Below, piece after piece: positions 11,667 through 23,571 of a stretch of 64,000 nucleotides of DNA (position 1 is the stretch's first letter; the number at the start of each line of letters is the position of its first letter). This stretch comes from Daedaleopsis sinensis. Its lineage: Eukaryota > Basidiomycota > Agaricomycetes > Polyporales > Polyporaceae. Where the stretch lies: positions 1,426,001 through 1,490,000 of the forward strand of contig CM066302.1 of NCBI GenBank assembly GCA_033807695.1, given 5' to 3'. The notes beneath the pieces are model-generated. The model worked only from the letters and a program-made list of their open reading frames with translations. It made no database searches and was not told where the DNA came from. A program made the translations under genes and the position numbers.

Positions 11667-14049
11667 ATGGCTAGCAAAGTAATATCTGGCAAGGAGGTTG
11701 CGACACATAACACGCGCGAGAGTTGTTGGATCATCGTACACGGTGAGTCACAGTCTGAGTCTGTTTCGTTACCTAGAGGGGGAAGGCAGGAGAAAGGATG
11801 CTGGTTGGGACCGCCAGAGGTACGAGTGATTTATGGCAGGAATGCTCGTCATGCTGCAATGGAATCCACTATACCTATACCCCAACACTTTCGTCGTTCT
11901 CCCTGAACGTATTGCTAAGTGTCCTGCAATATTTATAGGAAAAGTATATGACGTGACCGAATTCCTGGACGGTGAGTTCATTGAGACCTCTGTATACCTC
12001 GCACACACTCAACAATATATACGTCTGAAGATCATCCGGGCGGGAGCAAAATCATCCTCAAATATGCTGGCAAAGACGCAACGTGAGTGTCTCAGTCGCT
12101 ATAAGCCTGACGCTAACATAACTCCGCACTTAGGGCTGAGTATGATCCAATTCACCCTCCGGACGCAATTACGACCCACCTGCCGCCGGAGAAACAGTAC
12201 GTGTTATGTTACATTCCTTTCGGCTCCTCTTCTGAGCATATGCTCCTATAGTCTCGGTAGCGTAGATCCCGAGACGGTGCTTAAGGTCGAAGTTGAAGTG
12301 ACAGATCAAGAGAAGGGCCGGCTGGAGCGCGTAGCGAACCGTCCGCCATTGTCGGAGATTCTCAACCTTCATGACTTTGAGGTGTGTACTTGTACTCAGG
12401 GGATGCGAGTCAGGACGCTGCTCATATAGTCTCAGGCAATAGCAAGAGCTGTCATGCCTGAGAAGGCTTGGGCTTATTACAGCTCAGCAGCGGAGGATGA
12501 GATCACTACCCGCGAGAACCATGCAGCATATCACAGGATCTGGTGGAGGCCACGGATCCTGCGCGACGTCACGAACGTAGACTTCTCAACGAAGATCCTT
12601 GGTCACCCGTCAAAGATGCCTCTATACATAGTTCGAATTCTCAACTCAGCTCCTATCTTTTTACTTGACACTGACGTTTGGGTTGCAGACGGCTACTGCG
12701 CTCGGAAAGCTTGGGCACCCTGACGGCGAGTTGAATCTCACCAGAGCTGCTGCAAAACATGGAGTCATACAGATGGTCAGTAAAGCTTCGCTGTCACCAT
12801 CACGACTCCATCCTGACTTGCGCTTAGATCCCTACTCTCGCGTCGTGTGCGTTCGATGAACTTGTAGACAATGCCCAGCCGGGGCAAGTGCAGTTCTTAC
12901 AGCTGTGAGTAATTTTCTTAAAGCCTCTGCTACGGAACCTGAACGTTGCGATAGATACGTGAACAAGGATCGCGAGATTACCAAGAAGTTCGTGCAGCAT
13001 GCAGAGAAGCGTGGTATCAAGGCACTCTTCATCACAGTGGATGCTCCCCAGCTTGGCCGTCGTGAGAAGGTCGGTGTCGTCATCATACGCTGGGGCTGCA
13101 TGTCACCTTATATCTCTTTGCATATACACAGGATATGCGACAGAAGTTCGACGCCGAAGATCCTGCAGAGGTGACGGAGAACAAGCAATCGGACAAGGTC
13201 GACCGTTCTCAGGGCGCGGCGCGAGCTATCAGCGTAAGTTGCTCAGATATTCTTTGCAAGGAAGTGTGCTCATCGAAAGACCAGTCCTTCATCGACCCTG
13301 GTCTGGACTGGAAGGATATGCCATGGTTCCAGAGCATCACCAAGAGTGAGTTTTCTGATTTTCTACGAACGAACTGTTCATTGAAAGGGCGTCTGTCTAG
13401 TGCCTATAATCCTCAAAGGTGTTCAGTGTTGGGAAGACGCGCTGATTGCCTACGACAAGGGCCTCGCTGGCGTCGTTCTCTCGAATCACGGTGGCCGCCA
13501 GCTCGACTTCTCGCGCTCCGGAATCGAAGTTCTTGTGGAGGTCGTTCGGGAGCTCAAGAAGCGGCGCGGGCTCTCCTTCCCGAACGAGAAGTTCCAAGTC
13601 TTCGTCGATGGTGGTGTCCGCCGTGCGAACGACGTGCTCAAGGCCATCGCGCTCGGGGCGACTGCTGTGGGTGTCGGCCGGCCGTTCCTTTACGCGTTCT
13701 CGTCGTACGGCTTCGAGGGCATGGACCACGCCCTGAACATCCTTCGTGTGAGTATGCTTGTGCCCTTTCGTCTGTGCGCGTCTGAACTGACCACGTATGT
13801 GCAGGATGAGTTCGAGATGAACATGCGTCTAGTCGGCGCGCGTACCATCAAGGAGATTGTCCCCGAGATGGTCGACGCGTCTTCAATACACGCGCACATC
13901 GTCGCCGTCCCAGGCGACAGGCTGTATGACTCGAACTGTGAGTGGTTTTCATCGTGATACTGCGTTATGCGTTATATCCTGACGCACAAATGATATCAGA
14001 CGAGAGCATGCAGCATGCTCACCTGCGGGAAGTCAAGGCGAAGATGTAA
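11667..14049 (+). CDS. Flavocytochrome b2-like FMN-dependent alpha-hydroxy-acid dehydrogenase with C-terminal AKM (copy B)
   Basis: Paralog of 3457-5781, about 500 residues in 14 exons. The cytochrome b5 domain has both haem histidines (DHPGGSK, YDPIHPP). The FMN domain keeps WAYYSSA, QLYVNKDRE, VDAPQLGRREK, IILKGV and SNHGGRQLDFSRSG, so all catalytic residues known from yeast flavocytochrome b2 are present. There is no mitochondrial presequence, and the C-terminus REVKAKM fits the degenerate PTS1 rule (S/A/C)(K/R/H)(L/M). Most introns are shared with copy A, but copy B has its own at 12382-12429 and 13070-13131, where copy A is continuous, and lacks two of copy A's. Codon use is less GC-extreme than in copy A's last exons. 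Likely peroxisomal oxidation of a small 2-hydroxy acid or glyoxylate; the substrate cannot be read from sequence. Confidence 0.9.
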
Positions 14050-14839
14050 CGCTCGGAGCGCCGTCGTTGTCGGGATATGGATATGGTGGTATTGGTTAAG
14101 CGTCTTGTATAGTTGGATATCTCTTTTCTTCTTGCCTTATAGATGTAGTGATACACACTACCTTGTCACTGCTACATTCACCTCCCTCCGACTGCCTTCT
14201 AGTGTGACATTGGAGGTAGTAGCGTATGGGTAGATTACACATTCTCGCGCGTATCGATAGCGTGGTCTGCTTCTCCACAGTACACTTACACTATCCCGCA
14301 CACTGGGTCATTCAGCGCAAGTGCGTGATTAGACGGTGGGTCGTACCTTCCTAATTGCACAACTGCGCGCAAGAGTCAAACCGAAAGAAGGGCCATCGAA
14401 TTATCGATGTGTTGCTGCCTTCCCGGGCCACTGTTATGTTGCTGGGCAACTGAGTGGGCCTCAGACCCAGACTTGCGTGGCGTGTATACACCGTATCAGT
14501 AAAGAGACCTCCCCATCTCCTTTAGTTCTAGTTAGCCCTGAGGCCCTCGGCCTTGTCAGTGGGTGTGCATAGAATGGTCACGAATTATGATATCGCTACT
14601 CGGTAGGCTACAAACATCATGAGTATCATACGGGAGTTCGCGCTCGTTCTGAAGGCTACAATCTTTCGGTCTCTGCTCTAGCTCACTGTAATATTCCGCC
14701 GCCCATTATATCCCAAACCCGCCGTCGGAATGTCCGTTGTACTCGTAAACATAAATAGATGCACACGCACCGCCCGCGCCCCGTATAGACGAATAGAAAG
14801 CAGTTGATAGATTATAGCGGACCCGCCCGGGCCAGACAG
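14050..14839. other. Intergenic, convergent 3' ends
   Basis: Spacer between the flavocytochrome gene (+) and the alpha-arrestin gene (-). No feature recognised. Confidence 0.45.
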
Positions 14840-17753
14840 CTAGTGGGAGACAGAGACAACGGACGGCAGCGGAGAGGTGCCCGCGTTCTCGACCGCGACC
14901 TCGTACGACGGCGGCGCCTCGCCCTCCTCCGTCTCCTGCCCCGCGACGAGCCGCTCGAACAGCTCGGGCGTGCCGCGCTCGTGGAACGACGGCCGCCGCG
15001 ACACGGCCGGGCTGGCCGCCGCGGACGCGCTCGGGCTCGTGTGCGCGGTCGAGTCGAGCGACTGGTCGGGCGACTGCACCGCGTTCGCGGGGGACCGGTC
15101 GGAAGCGCGCCCAGAGAGCGAGCTCGCGGTCGAGGAGGCCTGTACAACGCCCACACCACGCCGTGCGGCGAGAGACGCGGCGCGCTGGGAGAGCGCGCTG
15201 TGGTCGGGGGTGGGATCCAGCTGGTTGCACGGACGCGAGAGGCTGCTCTCAGAGAGGAGGCTGAGGGCGGCGTGCGCGGACGGGTGCAATGCCGGCGAGG
15301 TGGGGTCCGGGAGGCGGGTGTATGGAGGGAGCGCGGTGTGCTCGGGGTTGCACAGGTGCTGAGCGACGTCAGCACGCGCGACGGCGCAACCACGGGCACG
15401 ATCACACTCACAGATAGGATGTGCACGGGGGTCTGGACGACGATGTCGAACAGCTTGCGCTTGCCCGATTGCGGGTCGACGGCGGAGTCGTCGCCGCGCT
15501 CGACACGGAGGATGATCTTGAGCATGTGCGAGACCGAGATGTTGCTCCGACGGTTCTTGTTGGTCGTATGCAGCACACTCTCCGAGGCCGGGAGGCGCAA
15601 TTCCGTGCGCAATGTCCAGGGACCGGGGCCCATATAGTTCGCCACAAGCTCTGAGATATCGTCCCCGGGATTGACGATTTCAGACAGAGGAGATTGCATG
15701 AACGATTCCGGACTGTCGGTTAGTAGTGGAAGAAGCGGTGGGCCGTCCTTCTTTGGGCACTTGAGCGAGAGCAATGCGACCTTGTTCACGGGATCTGTTC
15801 GTGCGATCCGTCTGAAGCCCGTCCAATAGTCGACACGCTCTATGAGTTAGGATGAGACACGAATCAGTCACAATTATACTGGACGAGCGTCACCTTCAAT
15901 CAGCACAGAGATCCGGTGGACCTTCATCTTCATCCAAGGCATGAACGTGATCGAGATCGGCATGGTACCCCCGACCGAAAAGCTACGTCCGGAGATGATA
16001 ATCAGGTACTGCATCTGCGTATCCCACTGTCGCTCGACGATGATGCTCTCCGACTCTTCAGTATCATCTTCACCCGGGGTAGCCACCACCGTGATCTCCT
16101 GGGAGGCGGTCAGCTTGGTAGTGAAAGCGCCCGGGCGATGGACGACCGCTTTGAGTTTCCAGACGACCGAACCGTAATCGACGTGGATGGAAGGAGGGGA
16201 ATTGGCGGGTATCGCGAAGGAAATTGGATAGGTATACACGCCTATCGGTCGCGTGAGGGGCTATCACGCTTCGTGGATGTCTCTGACATACCTTTCCGGA
16301 ATTCCTTCCATCCATGCCCGTGTTCTCCCTCATTCGCGTCAGCGCCGAGCGCCTCGGACACCCTCTCAAGAGCGGTGTGCTCATGGCCCGCGTGAGCTCC
16401 AAGTTCTAGGAGGTTGCGGTCTCGCGTCCTACCGCGCGGAGGAGTCATGTCTCTGGCTTCTCCAGCATGTCGAGGCGAACGCGAACGCACGCTGCCTTTC
16501 ATTGCTTCAAGGAACGCGCTTGCAAAGGATAACTTCTTCCTCTTCCGCCCTCTGTCATCTCCGTCTGCGTCCCTCTGCCGAGAAGGCGTCCGCGATTCGG
16601 GCGCGACCGACCGGGACGGAGTTCTTGTGCCTCGAACGAAGGAGTTGGATGGTCCACTATGCTGCAGGTGTGAGGTACTACTTCCCACCTGAAATTCGCG
16701 GTCTTCATCGTAACTGACGCGTCGGGACTCTGGTAATTCTCGTGGCGACCAGATACTCGATGTTGATGGACTTTGGCGAGAAGGAGAATGTGTGTAACCT
16801 GAGACAGAGATGTGAGACACAATCAATGGATATCAGTGATAGTTTATGACGATTACCGTTAAAATGCTCCCCCGCCTCCAGAGCCCGTCGCAAGTCTTCC
16901 AAGCTCCGAGAGGGAGACTCATCATGTGCAGGGAGCGCAGAACGGTTAGAGCCAGTTGTCGGGCTGAGTCGAAGAGGCGTCTGTGTGACGGAGTGCGTCG
17001 GAGAGTAAGGAGGTGACGGCACGGAAGGGTAGGTGATCTCTCGGTGAGAGACAAATGAACGTTGGAAGTTAGTCTGATCAACGCTCATGTACCGCCTATG
17101 TGGCCTGGCCTGGTCGGCTTGACGAGAAGGGGGCGATCGCCCTCGCCGCTGTTCCGTAGGCTCTTCAGGTTGGACGTAGCTTGAGCGCTCCGAGTAGTCT
17201 TCATCCTCGTGATCGAGGGCCAGTCCCGGACCGACGGAGAGGTTGCGACGATAGCTCGTGCTTTGGGCATGTCCGGCACGGAAGAAGACGGAGGTCTGAG
17301 AGTAGATATCGTGCTCCTCCGCGATTTCTATGCGTCTGGCACCAACACCTTTGTTCACATACGTTCGGGTGAGTAGGTCGGAGGTAGAGATAAGGACACA
17401 CCTTCGGGCCATGCAGTCAACGTCTTGCCTACGAGTTCAACTTCGATACTTGTGATGCGTGTCGGCTTGGCGAGATTCAGGACCAGGAGGCCGCGGACCA
17501 TACCAGGAGAAGCGTCGGCCGAGATAGTCCTCTGCCTGCCAGTGGCGTCGCCGGCGCGGAGGAAGACGACGGACTCTGCGAGGCGAATGGCGAGTGCATT
17601 CTTGTTGGGAGCGAACTTTGCGGGCGTGGACATGAAAGGGTGGGTGGTGGTGGATGGAGAGAAAGAACGGGAACGAGACCCGGCTCTCTCGACTGGAAGA
17701 CTGTGATGGTCCCCGACGTCCGAGTCCGATCGAGACTCGTCCCTGAAATTCAT
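14840..17753 (-). CDS. Alpha-arrestin (arrestin-related trafficking adaptor) with two PPxY motifs
   Basis: Multi-exon gene starting at ATG 17753. The N-terminal arrestin fold begins ALAIRLAESVVFLRAG and RITSIEVELVGKTLTAWPEG; a large Ser/Arg-rich disordered insert follows; then the rest of the arrestin domains (YTYPISFAIPANSPPSIHVD, YGSVVWKLKAVVHRPGA, SFSVGGTMPISITFMPWM, VHRISVLIEG). The C-terminal tail has LPPYTRLPD (codons at 15317-15328) and PPSYEVAVE (14903-14914), both PPxY ligands for WW domains. Yeast relatives (Rod1/Rog3, Art family; Aspergillus CreD) recruit the Rsp5 ubiquitin ligase to plasma-membrane transporters for endocytosis, often under nutrient control. The protein is longer than typical because of the insert at roughly residues 130-400. 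Likely substrates here are unknown. It ends ...SVVSVSH, then TAG. Confidence 0.88.
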
Positions 17754-18638
17754 TTTTCGCTTTTATCGGCCCGGACCCCGACTGTCCTCTGGGGTTAGGA
17801 GTTCTCCATCTTACGTCAGTCGACCGGCATCACACACGTTCAGATCTAGATTCTCTCTCTCTCGGTCCATGTGTGTTCAGCCACTCGTTCAAGCAACGTT
17901 CATGATCAGGTGCAAGTACTGATAAAATCGGACTCCAGGATCAAAGACGGAGCCAGTACTGCCTCCGAGATCTCGAGTCTCGCCCTCCGCCATTGTTTAG
18001 GCTCGACTGGGCCGCTACTAGTTCTGCTAAGAATTGCACAAGACAGAGACCATGACCAATGACCAGGTCATCTACTAGTAAGCACGAGCATAGTCAGGAA
18101 CAACATATACTAATGCCACTTCAACTTATAGGAGCCTCAGCGGAACCCATCCCATGTGACTACTCTACGGAGTAATATGAGCTGAAACGTGTCTTCATTT
18201 GTTGCCAAGATTGTACAAAAGCACGCAAACCGAGATGAGGATGGCAATCAAACGCTTTCTTGGCCCAATGTGGTGCAATGTGCAGTATATGATTACCAGC
18301 AGTGGCAAGTCGGCTGATCTTGAGTGCAGCGCGGTCACGGTTGTATGGTGAGTAGTAAGAGGGAACCCGGGCACACTAAGTACCGCGACCTGGAGCTCGT
18401 GGGGACCGCTGAACATGGCGAAACAACTTGAGGGATTGTTCAACGAGCGCGCAGCCGTCCCTCGGGCAAACAATGCGACTCCAATTCAATTAGTTGCAAA
18501 CGGCACCGAGATTTAGATACCTAAGGATATACAGTCATGGTTAACGTTACAATAGCGATGTAGTCATGGGTAACAAGGAGCACGATATCAATCCAGATGT
18601 CCAATGCAGACCGGCGAGCGCCGAGCCTGTGTCTATGT
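17754..18638. other. Intergenic
   Basis: About 0.9 kb: promoter side of the alpha-arrestin gene and 3' side of the TRK gene. No gene seen. Confidence 0.45.
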
Positions 18639-21600
18639 CTATGTCATAAGCCCGTTCTTCCGTAGTTGCTCGTCGACGATTTCGTTAGTCTTCTCCTCCA
18701 CGTCCCGGACCGTCCCCGGATGCTCCACGTCCTCCCCGCTGGGTACGGTGTCGCGCCCGCGGGACGGGGACTTCTCGTCCATCCTGTGCGTGCTGCTGCT
18801 CTCGGGCCCGCTCTCGTCGCCGGCGTCCGAGCTGCCCTCGGAGCTGGTAGACGTCCGCGAGTCACCAAAGTAGTCGCCGTACTCGTTCTCCTGGCCGTAT
18901 CCGTCCTGGAGACCCTCTTTGAACTCGTATGGAAGCATCACGGCGCGGTCGATGGCGACCGGGAGACCGCGATGGCGCCCGCGTAGCATGACGGCGCAGA
19001 TGATGAGCTTCGATAACGGTCGGAGGGCGCCGGAGAAGGAGAAGCTGGCCTGTGTGCAGAAGTTCGTCAGAGTTCATGTCGTGCGCCGGGAGTGGTTACT
19101 CACGTAAGGGACACCAAGACTGAGGCCGACGGTACCATATGCAGAGACCATTTCGAATACTGGAGAGGACACTGTTAGGCAGAAACACATCGGAAGAATA
19201 TTGGGGACTCACTGATGGTAAATATCGTGAACCAGTTGTTGGTGCTCTCGTCATCAAGGCCGTCCCTCTGAAGCAATCGTTCGACCATGAGACCAACATA
19301 ACGATATGGAACGCAAAACGCACCTCGATGATACAAACAAGGAACAGCGCCACTCCTAGCCACCACATATCTGCAAGCAGATGAGCCAGGGTCGTGAAGG
19401 CGATGAGCGGATGCAGTCATACCGAATGACAATTGCTTGCGCGCATGCATCGCAAGGTATCGACCCCAGACGGTGGCCCGGTTGCCACTCAGGCTGAACG
19501 CCTCTTCTTCTTCCTCCTCCTCTTCATCCGTGAATACACCTAACGACTTCTCCTCGTACACATTGGTGGATCGGACGCTGACGCAAAATTGTCAATGGAC
19601 TATGGCTATTCACCGCGAGAGATATCTCACCTCATGGCGATCGGGTCTAGGAATGACGATCAGCACGGTCGGTCTCGTTTGATCGAGGAGGAACAGACTC
19701 ACAGACGCTGACATACATCATAACGACGTACAAAACTCTGTTTGACCAAGTGTCAGGGAGGTTGAGCAATGACACCAGGATGCAGACGTACTTCACCGCA
19801 GGAGCCAAGGCTGAGAGCGTCACGGTACCGAAGCCTGCGGCACGTACGGCGGCAGCCTGCAGCAGGCCGATGATGAACCGTACTCCAACAGGGATGTTGC
19901 TCAACGCAGGGTTGCCGATGTCGAGCACGAGGAAGAAGAACCAATCCGTCACACTAAGGATAGAGAAATCAATGACGATCCGAGCTGTTGAGAGAGGGAA
20001 GACAACCGACTTAAGGGCGAAGAGAACAGTGAGGAGGAACCACGTTTGATGCGAGGGGAAAAGATATATGAAGCACCGCCGAGGGTGATCGAGCAAGAAG
20101 TGGAGTGTTTCGTTAATGCGTGATTGTCTTGGTACAAGCTTTGTAAGAATCCATCTACGCAGCCAAGTCAGAACAGGATATGCATATGACCAGGCATCAC
20201 TCACATTTGGAACCGTAGTCTGGTGGAGTAATGCGATGAGGTTAGTGTGAGACGATACGCGTTGAAGGGTAGCTTACAAGATAGGCTGGAGACGCGAATA
20301 TGGTCAGCGCGTGAAATTATTAGATCGCGAGACTGACTGCACGTACGAAAGCGGTATTGCCAGCTAATATCAATATTACCATAAAAACAATCACAGGGTA
20401 TGCGGTCTGGAAGGGGACCATAGATTGATCGACGAGAGACATCCCGGTATTCGTGTACGATGACACGACCTGGAACGCGGAGAACCTGGTACGCATAGGT
20501 ATGAGGGCAATGCAACATCGCGATGCGAGCACGTACCACGTCGACGCCAGCGGTTTGTGGAGGGCAGGAGGCACAAAGTCTGCAGCCCATCGGCCGAGAG
20601 ACATATAGGGAGCGATCACGATGAACGCCAGCAGCTGTAGACCGAGGTGGTACTGCAGCGCGCGTCAGCCGACTCCGGAGATGATCGAACAGCGCAACGA
20701 AGACATACGCCAGCGACGATCCATAGCAAGGCCGATAGAGCACGGTACTCAACGCCTCCCAATTCTTCGAGTTGCTCGCGCGTGAGCTCTTGGAACACGG
20801 AGTTCCGCCCGACGACCGCTTCGAACGTAATGTAGGGGACGGGCCGTGCGCCCGGGGCGACCTTTCCGCGTTCCGAGGCGATGGTGTGCGTGCGCGGGAT
20901 AGTGATCGTACGTGTGAGTTTCCGCTCCAGCTGCGGGAATGCGCGTCCGAAGAACCTCGACAGAAGTTCGTGAGGCATCGGAAAGCCGCCGAACCCTCTG
21001 TGCATGGTGCGCATTTGGGGATGGAACGCCTGAGACGCAGACGTGGTGATTGTGCCTGTTCGCGGGACGGATGAGCCTCGCCCAGCGTGGTGGCGCGCCA
21101 CGCTCGGGCGCGACATCGTAGGACGAGACATGGTAGGTCGCGACATCGTGGGACGTGACATCGTGGGACGTGACATCGTCGGGCGAGACATCGACCGCGA
21201 CCCTGATTAGGAAGTCAGCTACGAGAGTTTTACGCGATTTGAGAGTCACGTACGCCGCCTGTGCGATGTTCCATATCCTACCTCGTCCTCCCCTGGGGAT
21301 TGCGGTATCGCGCTGAAACGTCTCTCCACGGCGATTGGCTGTGGCGTTGCAGCGAACTCGACGGTTTGGGTACGAGCGAGCTGCGGCCCTCTTCCCTGCG
21401 GTCTATTGATAGTTGGTGTACGAAGAATGGGAGTAGCACCTGATGAAAGGGGATATAGCAAGCCCATTAGTGGATGGACGATCATTAAACGCCATCACCC
21501 ACTTATGACTGGAGACGTCCCAGAACGTGGAGACATTTCAGCGGGTAGTCGTTCGCGGCTTTCGAAGAGTGCTTCTCAGCTTTAATATCGGTGTATACCT

Positions 21601-23137
21601 CAACTTAAGACCTACGTCTCGGGTTCTGGGGTCTTCAGACGTGCTGGCTTGTGCTCCATCTCAGTAGACTCTGTGTTCGCCGACGTGGACTCTGCCTCCG
21701 CATCTACACGGTTCGCGCTCTGTGGCAATGATGAGTGGTCGCCGCCTATCTCCTGCTCAGATACACCCTCGCTAATCCAGCCGCTAGGGTCGACCAGCTT
21801 TGGCGCGCCTTCAACTCGGCGGATCATGTCTGTACGGAGCTGATGGCGCCCGCGTTGCTTGACAGGCGCGTCTTCTTGTACAGCGAGGTCGTCGAAGGAC
21901 CGCAAACTGGTCTTCCATGACGCTGTCAACAGCTTCCAAACTCTCTTCCACATCGGCTCAATCTTCACGTCTACCTCGACGTGGGCTCTCGCAGCAGCAC
22001 GACGGGCGAGTTCTGCCTCGACTATCCGCCGGAACTTGCGAGCGAAGAAGCTCCTGGGGTTGAGATGTGAGTCCGATCTGTTCTTGACTGAATGTTGAGG
22101 GAGCGCACCTGCGAATATAGACCATGGTCCATGAGATAACAACCTAGTGATAAGGTGAGTGTTGTTCAAAACCGGAGATGGAGGAATGTGCCCTACCGGA
22201 CTGCCAAGACACATTTGGATGAACAGCAAGACTTGCTGAAAAGGCGTTAAACTGCTCAGATCCACGGTTGCAAGGCCGCAGACCGTCATCGCGCTGACGC
22301 AATTGAACAGGCAGTCGATGTAGTCTATGTGAAACTCGCCATTGGAGGCATAAAATATGGCGGAGAATATGAGAGGTGTGAATGTGCTGTTTTATCAGAT
22401 GTTAGCCTGATATATGCGGTGCTTCGCAGGGACCAAATGAGGTATGTGTGTAGAAATTACGACCCTCTCGACGTTTCTCCTGACGCCACGATATACTGAA
22501 CGGACGACTTGTACCAATAGCGGTCAACAAGACCAGACTCTTGAAGACTGCGGCGACATGAGGTGATAGTGAGTTTGTCAACCGCAGGCCTAGGGCCCGT
22601 CCGCAAGCAACTCGCCTAATCCACAAGGACTCTGAACGGATAAGTGAATGTACGCAGCGATGACCGGCAGCCAGACCATGAACACAACGGTGCATGTGGT
22701 ATGCAGCATGTCTCCTCAAAGCGAAACGTTTTCCCGGCGAGCTGGTCTGCAGAGAGAGACCGACCATCATTGCAGGGGTATCAAGAGAAGTAACGGCCAC
22801 CGGTCCATCTTGTTCATCTTTGTCCGTGATACACGGCGCAGAGCTCTGTTCTCGGTGCTCCGCCTCCCCCCTTGTCGTGGGGGAGACATCCTAGTGCTAC
22901 CCAATCGGTAGCAAGGTTGGGGGCTCACCGCGGTCCGCCGCCACTACGCTCTGAACAATGGTCCGCCACAAACACTCCAACCACCAATCGCAGCACCGTG
23001 CACTGTATACGAAAACAAGCTGGGGGTACTCACAAGAACAACAGGTGAGTCCGGTAGAAGTTGAGGTGCTTGAAGACATAGTGCCTGAAACTGCCGAACC
23101 GAGCGTTGAAGGAGATACGGGTTGGGAGCGAAGGCAT
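18639..23137 (-). CDS. High-affinity potassium transporter, TRK family
   Basis: Starts at ATG 23137 (MPSLPTRISFNARFG...LNFYRTHLLFF) and ends ...KNGLMT. I count 17 introns. The four membrane-pore-membrane units are all visible, each with its filter glycine: NCVSAMTVCGLATV, VVSSYTNTGMSL, QAAAVRAAGFGTV and EMVSAYGTVGLSLG. Other TRK signatures are AGNTAFPILLRF, LDHPRRCFIYLFPSHQTW and RGRHRGLPVAIDRAVMLP. The long hydrophilic loop between the first and second pore units holds a 6-fold pentapeptide repeat (21102-21191). Three internal exons are tiny: 8 nt (20278-20285), 15 nt (20205-20219) and 16 nt (19631-19646). Intron 1 (22387-23033, 647 bp) is ten times the usual length. An eight-Glu run lies in the loop before the last unit. 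Role: plasma-membrane K+ uptake. Confidence 0.93.
21102..21191 (-). repeat. In-frame 15-bp minisatellite encoding MSRPT repeats in the TRK loop
   Basis: Six tandem 15-bp units read MSRPT five times and MSRPS once, just after the splice junction giving RRRSRS. The units are near-identical with a few third-base changes. The repeat lies in the cytoplasmic hydrophilic loop of the TRK transporter, where length change is likely to be tolerated. Confidence 0.9.
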
Positions 23138-23571
23138 TTTCGCTACAGGAGGGCTCGCGGGGGGCAGCGATGGAGGTGCGATGGGCGTAGTGTTAGCTTG
23201 AAGTAAGCCGCATTGGCGTTAGAGGCGTGGTGGTGAGAAGATGAGACAGATTTTGAGAATGAAGAACACAAGATGCAAGTTGGTCCCGGCCAAGGTCGAT
23301 GCGGTCATGAGCGGCTAACCCCTTATTGGGCGTCTGCACAAAATGTTGGCAACTCTGCTGCAAACGCTGGGATTCACATGCACACGAACCACAGTAGACG
23401 TAATGTGTCAGGACGCGAATGGAATGTCTAGATCCATAGTAGCAAGCACCATATACGATACAGAACTATAGTTGGACAACAGCTAGCGGAAGCAACGCAA
23501 GCAGAACCACAACATCGACCGACTGACCACCTGGGTATCGAATGGGGGCGGGTATACGGCGAAGAGCACGG
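23138..23571. other. Intergenic
   Basis: About 430 bp between the TRK promoter side and the 3' end of the dynactin subunit gene. No feature seen. Confidence 0.45.

Noticed and set aside
20749..21249. Minus-strand frame reading repeated VTSHDV instead of MSRPT
   Set aside because: It is another frame of the same 15-bp repeat; only the MSRPT frame continues into the conserved TRK sequence and fits the splice donor GTACGT.
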